A stretch of 64,000 nt of DNA from G963668605 sp963668605 (GTDB taxonomy: Bacteria; Acidobacteriota; Terriglobia; Bryobacterales; Bryobacteraceae), in assembly GCA_963668605.1 (NCBI GenBank), contig OY764903.1:5766001-5830000 (forward strand), read 5' to 3'. Below are positions 1 to 10,097 of the stretch, piece by piece. The notes under the pieces were generated by a model. That model had not been told where the DNA came from. It saw nothing but the letters and a program-made list of their open reading frames with translations, and did no database searches. Numbering within the stretch: position 1 is the first letter of the stretch; every line of letters begins with the position of its first letter. A program made the position numbers and the translations under genes.

Positions 1-1270
1 TCGCCGGCTCCACCAGCCCAAGCGTGAAGAACTCTTTCCAGATGTAGTTGACCGTCGCGCGCGCGAACTGGAAGTCCGCCGTCACCTCACGGCCCAGCAC
101 TTCGCGGTAATTCTCACCGGGCTTCGGACCATTGCCGCTAAATGGATAGACGGGCGCAATCACCGAAGTCGAGCCGATCGGAGTACGCGCCGGACGGTTG
201 CCGGTGCTGGTATTCAAACGATAGTCGACAGCTTTCGGGTCCGTGTTGTCGCGCACGGCCCAGTAGTAGGGCTGCGGCTGACCCGCGACCGAAGGAGTGC
301 GCGCGGTGGAAGTATGCGAATAGAACGCTGCCAGCCCCCAGGCGGAAGCGCGCGTTGCCGTCTTGCCCCACAGGCTCAACATGTCCAGATGGCCGCGCCC
401 GTTGTGGCACAGTAAGCAATTCACCTGCGCCATGCCCAGAAAAGTCTCGGCTACGTTCGTCGCCTGCTGATCGTAGACGTCCTGGATCGGACCGCCCTGC
501 ACGATGCCTCCGATGGTCCAGTTGATGGCGCCCTGGCTGTCTTCCCAACTGTTCTCGCCCTTGGCAGAAATCACCTCGCGTACGAGTTGGTCATAAGGCT
601 TATTGGCGGCGAGTGCGGACTTGATCCAGTTATAGAAGGCGTTGCGGCCCTCGGCATAACGGACCACGCTCTGTGAGTTGATGCGATCCGTGTTTTTCAG
701 CAGGTCGCCGAAGTACATGGTCCATTTGTCCACCCACTCGGGTGATTGCAGTAATTCGTCGACCAGTTTTGCGCGCTTGTCGGGTGCATCGTCCGCAACG
801 AAGTTGAGCAGCCGGTCTTGCGTCGGGATGCGGCCGGTGATATCGAGCGTGACGCGGCGGGCGAATTCGTAGTCGTCCGTGAGTTGCGCTGGTTGGACGC
901 CGGCTTGCTGCATCGCACCAAACAGATACTTGTCGATTGTCCCGGAATGATCGAGCGGCTGTGCGGCGTTGGTGCGACTGCTGCTTCCCGCGGCGGCGAA
1001 ACTTGCTCTGCCGCTAGGTGCCGGCAGCAGTCCGGTAACCGACGCTGTCAAGGCGCTCGCGGCATAGCGCTCGCGCGGAGCCCTGTTCAAGCCACCCGCC
1101 GCGAACCTCTCGTGCTCCGGACCGAAGAAGACGCACTCGGCGTGCTCCACGCTCAGTTCGTCGTCGGCGCGCACTCGCTCGATGCGCCACAATGCCGCCC
1201 AGCCAAGAACCAATGCCGAGACGGCTGCAAACGATTTAGTCCCTTTTGAAATGCTGATCCCGAGTCCCAT
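1..1270 (-). CDS. DUF1549/DUF1553 domain protein, 3' end outside window
   Basis: Translation from an ATG at 1270 stays open to the window edge (about 423 residues), so the C-terminal part is missing. The N-terminus has a basic start and one hydrophobic segment (about residues 13-26), suggesting export or a membrane anchor. RRVTLDITGRIP (about residue 140) is the typical DUF1549 signature, followed by a region ending in a single heme-type CLLCH site (about residue 285) with GRGHLD after it. The last visible part (RATVNYIWKEFF) is the start of a DUF1553 domain. Such proteins are abundant in Planctomycetes and Acidobacteriota, where they often sit beside DUF1501 partners. Their biochemical role is not established; a link to polymer degradation has been proposed. 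The ATG was chosen because upstream codons give no family-like sequence. Confidence 0.85.
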   Translation of the reverse strand, partial: MGLGISISKGTKSFAAVSALVLGWAALWRIERVRADDELSVEHAECVFFGPEHERFAAGGLNRAPRERYAASALTASVTGLLPAPSGRASFAAAGSSSRTNAAQPLDHSGTIDKYLFGAMQQAGVQPAQLTDDYEFARRVTLDITGRIPTQDRLLNFVADDAPDKRAKLVDELLQSPEWVDKWTMYFGDLLKNTDRINSQSVVRYAEGRNAFYNWIKSALAANKPYDQLVREVISAKGENSWEDSQGAINWTIGGIVQGGPIQDVYDQQATNVAETFLGMAQVNCLLCHNGRGHLDMLSLWGKTATRASAWGLAAFYSHTSTARTPSVAGQPQPYYWAVRDNTDPKAVDYRLNTSTGNRPARTPIGSTSVIAPVYPFSGNGPKPGENYREVLGREVTADFQFARATVNYIWKEFFTLGLVEPA

Positions 1271-1432
1271 GCGGCCCAGCCCCCAGTGTCTTGCTACTAC
1301 CGTTCCAAACACCCTCTTGCCCAGAGAGTTGCGACCAATAAATTGCCCTGGTACTGCTGGGGCAACGCTTGTGCCGCTTCTATTGGATGACTGGAGGCCC
1401 GTGTTGGGCTACATAAATCTGCGGGAACGCAC

Positions 1433-2365
1433 TTACTTGGCGTATTCCTTGTACATTGCCGCGATGCCGGCCGCGTTGGCGTCGCCTGGGTGGATGACGA
1501 CACGATAGCGGAAGCGCCAACTCTTGCCCGGGCTCAGCGTCATGCTGCCGTCCTTGGTCTTGTCGCCCGTGAAGTCATGCATGCCCCAGATGTTGGCGGC
1601 GAACAGACCGTAGCTGCGCGAGTGCCAGTGCGTCGGGTGGCCGGGGTTCGCCGGATGATCGAAAATCGCGATACCGACGGTCGCGCCGTCGAGCTGTCCT
1701 GCGTAATCGACCCACGGAGACGGTTTGCCCCAAACCAGCTTTTCTCCCACCTTACCTTCCGCGTTCACCATCTTGCCCGTGTGCTTCTCATCGAGCGGCG
1801 TTGCCAGGCGAATCGCGAATGCGCCTTCCTTGGTGTCGCCGAACTTCGCGCTCTCGACGGCCGTGAGCTTGATATCGACATCAATGATGCGCAACTTGGG
1901 ATCGGAGTGGAAGATCATCACGCGATCTTCCGTGAGCAGCGTTTTGCCGCCCGGTTCCTGCCACGCGAACGTTGCGTTGATGGAGCCGGACTTGGCGCCA
2001 CTCTTCACGCTGTTGATCTTCTTTAGAACGACCTTGCCCAGCTTCGGCTTGTTGTAGGAAGCCTCGTTGGCCCAGAAGTCGATGCCGTTCACATCGCCAT
2101 GTGAGAACCACAATCCGCGGTGATGCTGGTGGTCATAGACTTCGCCTTCCACCTTCTCCATCGGGAACCGGCGCGTGACGATTTTGCCGTCGGCCGTGCG
2201 CAACGGATGCAGATAGGGCTTGGTGGTGTCGGCGCCGCCGACCACAAAGTCGGCATAGGGCTTGCCATCGATCTCGATCTTGACGCTCTCGGCGCCGCGC
2301 GTGATTTTGACCTGCGCAGCCAGCGGCAAGGCGAGCGCGAGGGCCAGGAAGTAATGCGGTCTCAT
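1433..2365 (-). CDS. DUF6807 (PmoA-like) family exported protein
   Basis: A 310-aa protein with a clear signal peptide (hydrophobic LALALALPLAA, cleavage near residue 18). The family hallmark is the histidine-rich stretch YDHQHHRGLWFSHGDVNG around residues 77-94, followed by the aromatic-rich beta-sandwich-type sequence usual for this family. The family name PmoA is historical, and there is no evidence of methane oxidation here. In Acidobacteriota and Planctomycetes these genes commonly occur near sugar oxidoreductases and surface-degradation genes, which fits the Gfo/Idh/MocA gene at 4038-5372. Function is unknown; a carbohydrate-related periplasmic role is an inference. Confidence 0.8.
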   Translation of the reverse strand: MRPHYFLALALALPLAAQVKITRGAESVKIEIDGKPYADFVVGGADTTKPYLHPLRTADGKIVTRRFPMEKVEGEVYDHQHHRGLWFSHGDVNGIDFWANEASYNKPKLGKVVLKKINSVKSGAKSGSINATFAWQEPGGKTLLTEDRVMIFHSDPKLRIIDVDIKLTAVESAKFGDTKEGAFAIRLATPLDEKHTGKMVNAEGKVGEKLVWGKPSPWVDYAGQLDGATVGIAIFDHPANPGHPTHWHSRSYGLFAANIWGMHDFTGDKTKDGSMTLSPGKSWRFRYRVVIHPGDANAAGIAAMYKEYAK

Positions 2366-2411
2366 GTCCGCAAGTACACCACAGTGGGCCTGATCGCGGC
2401 AACCTGCATCT

Positions 2412-3975
2412 TTACCGCTCGGCTCTGTAGATCACCGCATCCGCATCCTCCGAGAGAAGCTCAAGACGGTACTGCTTCGCTAGCAGGTAGCGCGGCAACC
2501 AACTGGTACTATCACTCGTCGCATAGATCAGGAACCTGCTGTGCGCGGCCAGAAACGGCGCAGCATCCTCGGCTCGCAACGGAATGAATTGCCGGAGTCT
2601 GCGAGCCGTATTGTCGACGGTGTCTGAATCGGTCAACCAGATTGCGGCCTGCGGATCCACGAGCTGAACCAGCCGGCCGCGAAGATCCGGTTCCGCGTAA
2701 TGCGCCATCTCCAAAAAACGCAACCCGCTAGAGACAGCGACGGGAAGATCCGGCTCGCTTCGGCTGCGCCGCTCCAGATCCGGCCATCGACGGCCTGAGG
2801 TGGAAGAGTGCGGTTCCGCGGAAATGACTCGTTTTAGGTCCCCCCCGCTCTGCATTGCAAAAACGAGCAGTAGCGGCGCCAGCAGTCGGACGGCTCCCGG
2901 TCCCATCCACGAGCCGCGGAACAGTGACACCGTGGCCAGCGCCAACCCGAGGATGAAAGGCCAGCCGTAGCGTTCGGTGTAGCCTCCGCGTTGCAAAATC
3001 GCGAGTGCGACGAGCACGGACGGATAAGCTAGAAAGCCTCCGATCAGGATTGTCTCGGGGTGGCTGAAGCCACGGGACGGATGTGCATCCGGAGCGCTGC
3101 GCCACCGGCGGCGCAGTTGACCCGCCGCAGTGGCCGCCCACAGAGCGACCAGCACAAGCGAAAAAGTTCCGGTCAATCCAGAAAGATTCCCGTAGGGCGA
3201 AAACACGCGTCCCCAAGTCGGCTTTGACCAGAAGTGAGTGCCGAATATTTCCCGAAACCGCAGTAGCAAGGGCAGGCTGATCAGGAACGGAATGCAGGCG
3301 AATAAGAGCGCGGCCCACCCCCCCCGGCCGAATCCGGCGAAAGCGAATACTGCCGCTGAGTTCGGCAACACAGAACAGCGCAACGGCGATGATCGCATAG
3401 TAATGGCTGGAGATGGCCAGAGCGAGACAGAGCGCGAATACGGGCGTCGCCCACCATCTCTCGCCCACGCGTTGCCACGCGGCGGCAGAGACCGCCAGAA
3501 GACCGACCAGCACAGCGTAGGGGCGGGCCTCCAGCGCGTATGAACGGAACGGAGACAGCGCTAGGAACAAGACCGCGATGACTCCCGCCACGGGAGTAAG
3601 GCCCTTGCGTGCGAACCAGTAAACTCCCAGCAGGCTGAGAATGTAGCCGATGATCGACGGCAGCCGCAGTAGGACGTGCGGGTCGCCGGGGAGCGATCCG
3701 GCGGCGGCGGTGATTATGTAGAATCCCAGCGGTGTTCCGTCGGCGCCCGCCTGCAGCGCGCGCCAAACCAGGGAGAGCGGCCGCAGGCCAGAGATATGCA
3801 GGGTGACCAGTTCGTCATACCAGAAAGGTCGTCCGCCCGCCCTGGCCAGCAAGACGAAGGCTTCCGACGCGATAATCGCCAGCACCATTGAGAATGCAAA
3901 CCGATGGTGCTGGAGCGCACGCCGAAACATGCGCTCTACCCGGCCGAAACCGCTACGCGCGCCATCGATTTCCAT
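2412..3975 (-). pseudogene. Glycosyltransferase family 39-like membrane protein, frameshifted
   Basis: Two overlapping reading frames together make one polytopic protein of about 520 residues. The N-terminal part (start ATG 3975) carries FWYDELVTLH at about residues 52-61, the acidic first-loop motif of PMT/ArnT-like GT-C enzymes, and HYYAI further on. After a run of eight C on the plus strand (3318-3325, G on the coding strand) the reading passes into another frame, which continues with membrane segments (WAALLFACIPFLISLPLLL) and a soluble C-terminal tail ending at 2412. Removing one base from the run restores a single frame exactly. Intact homologues transfer sugars from lipid-linked donors. 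The break could be a sequencing or assembly error, a phase-variable tract, or a true pseudogene. It is independent of its neighbours in spacing. Confidence 0.75.
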
Positions 3976-4037
3976 AAGCTGTGTTTGACTGCGGCGCCAG
4001 TGGAAGCGCTACTTCCGAACCGTGTACGGCAACCGGG

Positions 4038-5372
4038 TTATCCGAGTTTGTAAGGCGCGCGGTACTGGTAACTGAGCAACTTGTTAGCTGCGGGGTTGTT
4101 TGTGATCTTCTCGGTCTTGGGGTCCCATTCCAGATAGCTCTTCGTGCGCAGTGCGATGTGGCCCAGGATGCAGTTCGTCGTTGACACGTGGCCGATCAGG
4201 ATATCGCAGTTGCACTTGGCGCGGCTCTTGGTGCAATCCAGGAAATTGCGGGCATGCCAGGTGGTGTCGCCGCGGCCCTTGACCGGCGCCGGCGCGCTCA
4301 TGGCCGGTTTGCGGGAGGCGCCATAGCTCTTTTCGATTTCGCGGTTGAGCGGCGTGCGGTAGCCGAACAGTTCGGAGGGGTTCCGGTCCGGAACTACTTC
4401 CCACGAGCCGCTATTCAGAAACATCGTGCCCTTGGTCCCGCGAATTTCCATCTCGGCGTTCTTGATGTTGGGAGAAACTCCGGTCGCGTTGTACTGGCAG
4501 AAGATCACCATTACGCCACCGAAGTCCCACATTACCTCGGCTGTGTCGGGAATTTCACGATTGTCTTTTATAGCGTAGTGCCCGCCCATGGCCACCACGC
4601 CCGTCGGCGATTCCTTGCCGAGACACCAGCGCAGCATGTCCATGTAATGCACGCCGAAGTTAGTGATTTGTCCTCCGGAGTAATCATAGAACCAACGGAA
4701 GTTATAGAAGGTGCGGTTGCGGTTATAGGGAACCTTCGGCGCCGGTCCAAGCCACTGATCCCATTCCTTCTCGCTGGGAGGCGCACTGTTCTTTACGTCG
4801 CCGATGCCGTTCGGCCACTCGTTCTGTACGTGGAAGCCTTTGGCGACAGTCACCTGCCCAAGTCCACCGCCGCGCACAAATTCGGCGGCATCCATGAGCG
4901 TCTTGACGGAGCGGCGATGGATGCCGACCTGCGTGACGCGCTTCGTTTCGGCGGCCACCTGCACCATGCGGCGGCCTTCGGCAACCGTCAGGCTCAGCGG
5001 CTTCTCGACGTACACGTCCTTGCCGGCGCGGCAGGCGTCAACGAACATCAGCGCGTGCCAATGATCCGGCGTCGCGATGGCGACGGCATCGACGTTCTTG
5101 TCTTCCAGCAACTTGTGGTAATCGTTGTAACGGGTCGGGGTGGCGCGGGACTTCTTGACGGCAAAATCCATGTAGTCTTCGCGCAGATCGCAGACGGCGA
5201 CGGTCTGGCTGTCGCCATGTTCAAGAAATGCGTCGTGGACCTGGTCTCCGCGATTGCCGAGGCCAATGAAACCCATTCTGACGCGGTCGTTGGCGCCCAT
5301 AATTCGCGAATAGCTCAAAGCGGTGGCGAGGCTGGTTCCGCGCGCGAAATCGCGACGAGTGATTTGATTCAT
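4038..5372 (-). CDS. Gfo/Idh/MocA family oxidoreductase with Tat signal
   Basis: A 444-aa NAD(P)-dependent oxidoreductase of the sugar-dehydrogenase type. It begins with a twin-arginine motif (RRDFARG, residues 6-12), so folded export is likely. The Rossmann fold follows (GFIGLGNRG, about residues 34-42), and then the family signature EKP in DVYVEKPLSLT at about residue 122. The C-terminal half is the usual Gfo/Idh/MocA alpha/beta domain with HYMDMLRWCLG. Exported members of this family are numerous in Solibacter-like genomes and are thought to act on sugars or sugar derivatives in the periplasm; the substrate cannot be read from sequence. The start at 5372 is supported by the complete Tat signal. 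The gene lies downstream of the TonB receptor on the same strand, 111 bases away. Confidence 0.9.
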   Translation of the reverse strand: MNQITRRDFARGTSLATALSYSRIMGANDRVRMGFIGLGNRGDQVHDAFLEHGDSQTVAVCDLREDYMDFAVKKSRATPTRYNDYHKLLEDKNVDAVAIATPDHWHALMFVDACRAGKDVYVEKPLSLTVAEGRRMVQVAAETKRVTQVGIHRRSVKTLMDAAEFVRGGGLGQVTVAKGFHVQNEWPNGIGDVKNSAPPSEKEWDQWLGPAPKVPYNRNRTFYNFRWFYDYSGGQITNFGVHYMDMLRWCLGKESPTGVVAMGGHYAIKDNREIPDTAEVMWDFGGVMVIFCQYNATGVSPNIKNAEMEIRGTKGTMFLNSGSWEVVPDRNPSELFGYRTPLNREIEKSYGASRKPAMSAPAPVKGRGDTTWHARNFLDCTKSRAKCNCDILIGHVSTTNCILGHIALRTKSYLEWDPKTEKITNNPAANKLLSYQYRAPYKLG

Positions 5373-5424
5373 GAAATGATCCTCAATTTAATAATTGGAG
5401 ATGCCGAAGATCCGTTATAGCACT

Positions 5425-5459
5425 CCTGGAGCGCGAGCGGGCGGGCCTCGCGCTTCCAG
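5425..5459 (-). promoter_or_regulatory. Imperfect hairpin between TonB receptor and oxidoreductase genes
   Basis: CTGGAGCGCGAG pairs with CTCGCGCTTCCAG across an 8-9 base GC-rich loop, with one bulged base. It lies just after the stop of the receptor gene and before the oxidoreductase start. No T-run follows on either strand, so it is at best a weak terminator or an mRNA-stabilising stem. Confidence 0.3.
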
Positions 5460-5483
5460 TGAATGCGGCCTTTCGCGCAGCGG

Positions 5484-8400
5484 CTAGAACCGTACACGCA
5501 GGGACATTTGCTGAACGCGCCCATCGCGGGCAGCGGTCAGTTGTCCGAACTGCGTGTTGATCATCGTACCTTTCGCATCGAACTGCGCCGTCGTGTTCAC
5601 GCCCGTGAATTGCGTGTGATTGAAGGCGTTGTACATCTCCCAGCGGAACTGGAACGTGAGTTTTTCCCTGACTGGAATGTTCTTGAAAAACGTCAGATCC
5701 CAGTTGTTCGCTCCGGGCCCGCGAAACGCGCCCACTGTCGCCGCCGCGCCGCTGCCAATGGTGCCTTTGGCCGGGCGTGAGAAAACGCTTGTGTCGAAAA
5801 AGCGCTCGGGTGTGCGCTGGTCCTTGGGGATCACAGGGCTTCCGCTCATTACGACGCTCGTGCCGTCGCCTCCCCCGGTCAGATCCGCGCCGTCGGACAA
5901 ACTAAGAGTGACGCCCTTCGGGGTCCCGCTGGTAAAGGCGACTATACCGGACACCTGCCAATCATCGAAAGCCCAGTGAATCGGCCGGGCGTTTATCAAC
6001 TTGCTGGCCTTCGGGATGTCCCACACCCAGTTCCCGACGAGCGTGTGTGTGCGGTCGCTCGGCGCCGGTCCGTAGTTCCACATGCGGCGGTCGTTGTAAC
6101 GCGCGACGCCGTCGTTGTATCCGTCGCCGTAGTTCATCGATTTGCCCCATGTCCAGGCCGCACCGAATTGCAGGCCGCGGCGGAAGCTTTTCCGCACCTG
6201 AGTCTGCAACGAGTGGTAACTCGAATTGCCGGCGAATTCAAAGTACGGCAAATTGCCGTAGCCGTAATAAGGCCGGAAAAAGGTATCCGGCAGCGGCGAG
6301 TTAGTGGTCCGATCCAGATTCTCGGGCAGGAACCGCGAGCCGTACGGCACGGTGTTGATCTGCACGGTCTGCCCGAGGTGGCGTCCCATGTTGCCGACGT
6401 AAGCCACATCGAGCACAGTGCCGAAACCGATGCTGCGCTGAATTCCGGCCGTCAGGTTATAGGCCGAGATCAGTTTCGCATCGCCTTGCATGACCTTATT
6501 GGCGTTTGACGGCGCTAGCGTTCCGCTGGCGTTCAGGAACGTGCTGACGTTGCCGTAATATTGGACCGGGACCAGTTGGACCGGCGGATTGAAGGCCATG
6601 TCTCCAGTCTGCCCGGATCGCGGCCGCGCGTTCGTGAAAATGCCCGCGCCGACGCGGATCGCGGTCTTGCCATCGCCGAATGGATCGTAGGCGAAGCCGA
6701 AGCGCGGCGCGACGACGACTCCATTGCTCTGCATGAAGCCGCGCGGGTAGTTCGGATCGCCGGCCTTGATCGAGCCCGGGTTGGGGTCTCCGCTGTTGGG
6801 GACGAACCGGCCGATGTAGGCGGCCGGCAGGAACTCGCCGGTCAGCGGGTTCTGCGCCACACGCGCATTCTTGGCATCGAGCGCCGGGTAGTACAAAGCC
6901 GGGGCGTTGGCCCGTTTGTAAAGCGATGGAATGAAGTTGCCGCCCTCATCGTCTTTCAGGAAGGTAGGCAGGTCATAGCTGAAGCGGATGCCGTAATCGA
7001 GCGTCAGCCGCTTGCTCACCTTCCAGCTATCCTGCACATACCATTCCAGCACGCGATTGATCGGCCAGTAATCCACCAGCTTGTTGACTTCAGAGTAAGT
7101 GTTGAAGTTACCTAACAGTGCATTGGAGAACGCGTTGTTGCTATCGAATGGATTAGCCGCAGCGTTCTGGAAGCTGAAGTTGCCCGTGAAATTACTGGCG
7201 CTTCCGGCGTGATGCGCTTGCAGGTATTCGGCCCATTCGAAATAGAGACCGGCTTTCAGCGTGTGGCGGCCCGCGATCTTGGTGAGTCCATCGGAGAAGC
7301 TCAGCGCATTCGTGTAGTCGTACATCGGAAAGCGCGCGTCGAAGCCGAGCGTCGGGGCGCCGGTGACGCCTCCGAAACTGGCTCCGGGCACAACATTCAG
7401 CGGGTTATTCGCCGGATAGAGTTGGCCGATCTTGATGCCAAGCTTGTCGCGTTGCAGTCTTGCGAGTTCGGAATCCTCGATAATCTGATCCTCGGTCCAG
7501 CGCGACAGACCGACGGAAAACTCGTTGACAAGAGTGGGACTCGCCATGTAGGTCACGTTGCCCGCGACATTCGGGTTTGTCGTATTGTAAGCCTGGACAA
7601 TACCCCAGCTATTTGTATTAGCCGTCGATGCCGTGCCCTTATTATTCACGTACATATTCATGCCGCGGAAATAGGTGCGCCACTTAGAAGCCGGATTGTA
7701 ATCGACGCGCAGCATCTCCTGGCGGATCGGATTGTCGATCGAGTCCGATAAAATGTAGTTGTAGTTTCCCCTGCTGATGGTGCGATTGGTGAAGTTCGGC
7801 AGCGGGAAGATCCCGAGCAACTTCTGCGTATCGGAGTTGATGCGCGCCGTTGGCACTATGTTTCCCGGAAAGGCAGTGCCGGAGAGTGGATCCTTAATCA
7901 CGATCAGCGAACCGTTGGATTGCAGGGTTTGCGAGAAATCGCCCTTGCGTTCCAACTCGGAAGGCATCGTCCACGTGCGGGTTCCGCCGGGCCGCGTGTT
8001 CGGCTGGAACTCTTGCGAGAAGAAGAAGAATAGCTTGTTCTTGTCCTTATTGAACTTGTCGCCCCAATAGACGGGACCGCCCACGTTATAGCCGATCGTG
8101 TTGTAGCGATATCTCGGTTTGGTCACGCCGTTCTTGTTGTTAAAGAAACTCATGGCGTTGAACATCTCATGACGTTTGTACCAGTAGGCGCCGCCGTGGA
8201 ACTGCTGCGTGCCGCCCTTGGTGATCACATTGATGACGGCGCCGGAATTCTTGCCGTACTCCGCCTGGTAATTGCCCATCAGGACTTTGACTTCCGCCAC
8301 CGCATCGAGATTCATCTCGTTCTCGGTGGTCCCCAGGCCCCGGTTGTTCGCGACAACCCCATCCACATTCACGGATGAGTAGTCGTTGCGTCCGCCGTTG

Positions 8401-8945
8401 ATGATTGGCACACCTACGGCGCCGAGCGTCTGCGATCCACTGCCATCGGGGTACGCGACGCCCGGCAAAACTTTCAACATGTTCATGTAGTCGCGGCCTG
8501 GAGTCGACAACGAAGACATCTGTTTGTCATTGAGAACGGCGGATCGTTCCTGGCTCGAAACCTGCACAGGGGTAGCCTCGCCGCTCACCGTGATCGACTC
8601 CGCCAGCGCTCCGACTTCGAGCGTGAGCGTCCCGGCAGAGAGTCTCTCCGAAGCTGTGAGCGCGAGATCCGTTTTCTCAAATCGCTTGAAGCCCTGCACT
8701 TGTACCGCAAGCGAATAGCGGCCTGGCGGCACCGACGGGAACACGAAATCGCCGGACGCGTCGGTCCGTGTGTTCTGTTTAACGCCGGTCAATTCCTGTG
8801 TCAGTACGATCCCGGCATCCGGAACCGCACCACCCTGCGTATCGACGACACGCCCGGTGATGAATCCGTTTGAGGTTTGAGCGGGCGCAACGTGCGCGAT
8901 CATCGCGACAACGAGCATAGCCGTCCCAAATTGAATCCACTTCAT
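5484..8945 (-). CDS. Oar-like TonB-dependent receptor with carboxypeptidase-like regulatory domain
   Basis: A 1153-aa outer-membrane protein. A signal peptide (MKWIQFGTAMLVVAMIAHVAP) precedes an Ig-like carboxypeptidase-regulatory domain (GFITGRVVDTQGGAVPDA, about residues 27-110), then a plug domain (about 130-260, with VDGVVANN and GAVINVITKGG) and a long beta-barrel ending in aromatic RVRF. This architecture is the expanded receptor family of Acidobacteriota, related to Myxococcus Oar, and is assumed to import or sense large ligands such as oligosaccharides. No TonB or ExbB/D gene is nearby. The start is backed by a good ribosome-binding site (AGGGAGG, 7-8 bases before the ATG). The substrate cannot be deduced. 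Confidence 0.92.
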   Translation of the reverse strand: MKWIQFGTAMLVVAMIAHVAPAQTSNGFITGRVVDTQGGAVPDAGIVLTQELTGVKQNTRTDASGDFVFPSVPPGRYSLAVQVQGFKRFEKTDLALTASERLSAGTLTLEVGALAESITVSGEATPVQVSSQERSAVLNDKQMSSLSTPGRDYMNMLKVLPGVAYPDGSGSQTLGAVGVPIINGGRNDYSSVNVDGVVANNRGLGTTENEMNLDAVAEVKVLMGNYQAEYGKNSGAVINVITKGGTQQFHGGAYWYKRHEMFNAMSFFNNKNGVTKPRYRYNTIGYNVGGPVYWGDKFNKDKNKLFFFFSQEFQPNTRPGGTRTWTMPSELERKGDFSQTLQSNGSLIVIKDPLSGTAFPGNIVPTARINSDTQKLLGIFPLPNFTNRTISRGNYNYILSDSIDNPIRQEMLRVDYNPASKWRTYFRGMNMYVNNKGTASTANTNSWGIVQAYNTTNPNVAGNVTYMASPTLVNEFSVGLSRWTEDQIIEDSELARLQRDKLGIKIGQLYPANNPLNVVPGASFGGVTGAPTLGFDARFPMYDYTNALSFSDGLTKIAGRHTLKAGLYFEWAEYLQAHHAGSASNFTGNFSFQNAAANPFDSNNAFSNALLGNFNTYSEVNKLVDYWPINRVLEWYVQDSWKVSKRLTLDYGIRFSYDLPTFLKDDEGGNFIPSLYKRANAPALYYPALDAKNARVAQNPLTGEFLPAAYIGRFVPNSGDPNPGSIKAGDPNYPRGFMQSNGVVVAPRFGFAYDPFGDGKTAIRVGAGIFTNARPRSGQTGDMAFNPPVQLVPVQYYGNVSTFLNASGTLAPSNANKVMQGDAKLISAYNLTAGIQRSIGFGTVLDVAYVGNMGRHLGQTVQINTVPYGSRFLPENLDRTTNSPLPDTFFRPYYGYGNLPYFEFAGNSSYHSLQTQVRKSFRRGLQFGAAWTWGKSMNYGDGYNDGVARYNDRRMWNYGPAPSDRTHTLVGNWVWDIPKASKLINARPIHWAFDDWQVSGIVAFTSGTPKGVTLSLSDGADLTGGGDGTSVVMSGSPVIPKDQRTPERFFDTSVFSRPAKGTIGSGAAATVGAFRGPGANNWDLTFFKNIPVREKLTFQFRWEMYNAFNHTQFTGVNTTAQFDAKGTMINTQFGQLTAARDGRVQQMSLRVRF

Positions 8946-8998
8946 TGCCTAACCTCCCTTGCCGGCCACGGACCCCTCCGGACCGGGCAGGATGATTC

Positions 8999-9016
8999 TC
9001 CCGCATTTGTGCGGGA
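8999..9016 (-). promoter_or_regulatory. Leader hairpin upstream of TonB receptor
   Basis: A perfect 7-bp stem (TCCCGCA / TGCGGGA) with a 4-base loop lies between the HEAT-repeat gene and the receptor, about 55 bases before the receptor start codon. No T-run follows. It could end transcription weakly, or be part of the receptor mRNA leader. Confidence 0.3.
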
Positions 9017-9059
9017 ACGGCAAGGGGGGCGGGGGATTGGCAACCGGATTCGGCTTCAA

Positions 9060-10091
9060 CTACTTCTTGCGAGGATTGAGCAGGGGCTTAAGGATACGCT
9101 CGCGCTCGCCCTTGGTCCACGCGTCCTGAATCGATTTTTCTTCGAGTCCCGCGATCCGTCCGGCGAGAATGAAAGCGGGCAAAGCGTGCGGAAGGTGCTG
9201 CCAGCGCGCCATCTCCACGACGGAGAGCAGGGCTCGTTCGCGGATCAGGTCAAGTGCCTTGCGGTCACTCTCTTCCACGATGCCGGCCAGCGCGACCGCG
9301 GCGTTGTTGCGGTCAGTCCAATAGACCGAATTCAGCATCTCGACAAACCAGGTGTAAGTCACGTTGATGCCTTCATCGGGATGAGTTGCGGCAAAACTGG
9401 AAAGGGCCGCGAGTGCGCGCATGGCGTTGCCGCGCACGGCGGGGTCGGGATCGCGCATGGCGAACTGTAACTCCTCGACGGCGTCGCTTTTGCGCGGCGC
9501 GTAGCCGATGATGTAGGCGGCCATCGCCCGCTGCTCTTCGTCGGCGGAATTCCGCAGAGCCTCGCGCAGAGCGGCCATGTACTTGCGCGCAAGGTCCACG
9601 AACCCCTCCTGGATGGTGCGGACCGCGGCATTGGCCATCAACGAGTGGCCGCTGCGCAGATCCTCAGTGGTTTCGCCTTGACGGACGGCTTGTTCCAACG
9701 CCTCGAGGAAGTGGTGGTAGGCTGCGTGGATCTCAAGCGGAAGGACCGCGACCCCGGTGGGCGCCTCCCTGAGTTCGAAGTGCGGAGCGCCCTTCTCCTC
9801 GACACCGACATAGAGGATAGCCTTGCCCTCAACGCAGCAGGCCGCCTCAAGACTCGCGAGGACCACGCCGGGGATGGTCTCAATCCGCTCCTCCACGTCA
9901 GCTTTCGACGAGGGCAATGGGTCGCCCGTTTTCACGCCGAGCGCGGCGCGCAGCTTCTCGATGGCGACCTTGCGGTTTCCGTAGTAGTCGATGACACCGA
10001 TCGTGGGCGCCTGCGCAAGCAGCAGGACCGGGACAAGAGAAAAGAGGCACAAGGAAAAGGAACGCACGCCGGTTGGACGCACGCCGCGCAT
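9060..10091 (-). CDS. Exported POTRA-like / HEAT-repeat protein
   Basis: A 343-aa protein with a signal peptide (CLFSLVPVLLLAQA). Residues about 30-100 (IGVIDYYGNRKVAIEKLRAALGV onward to ILYVGVEEKG) resemble a POTRA-type beta-alpha-alpha-beta-beta module as in BamA or FtsQ, judged by pattern only. The rest is helical, with HEAT-like repeats such as DPDPAVRGNAMRALAAL at about residues 205-221. The gene starts 6 bases after the stop of the zinc-ribbon membrane protein gene, so the two are probably co-transcribed. No enzyme motif is visible. The likely role is a periplasmic scaffold or protein-interaction factor. Confidence 0.7.
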   Translation of the reverse strand: MRGVRPTGVRSFSLCLFSLVPVLLLAQAPTIGVIDYYGNRKVAIEKLRAALGVKTGDPLPSSKADVEERIETIPGVVLASLEAACCVEGKAILYVGVEEKGAPHFELREAPTGVAVLPLEIHAAYHHFLEALEQAVRQGETTEDLRSGHSLMANAAVRTIQEGFVDLARKYMAALREALRNSADEEQRAMAAYIIGYAPRKSDAVEELQFAMRDPDPAVRGNAMRALAALSSFAATHPDEGINVTYTWFVEMLNSVYWTDRNNAAVALAGIVEESDRKALDLIRERALLSVVEMARWQHLPHALPAFILAGRIAGLEEKSIQDAWTKGERERILKPLLNPRKK

Positions 10092-10097
10092 TTCCGG

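Noticed and set aside
4188..5420. Long plus-strand frame (410 codons) opposite the Gfo/Idh/MocA gene
   Set aside because: It mirrors a well-supported gene; GC-rich codons leave long antisense frames open. No domain is recognisable.
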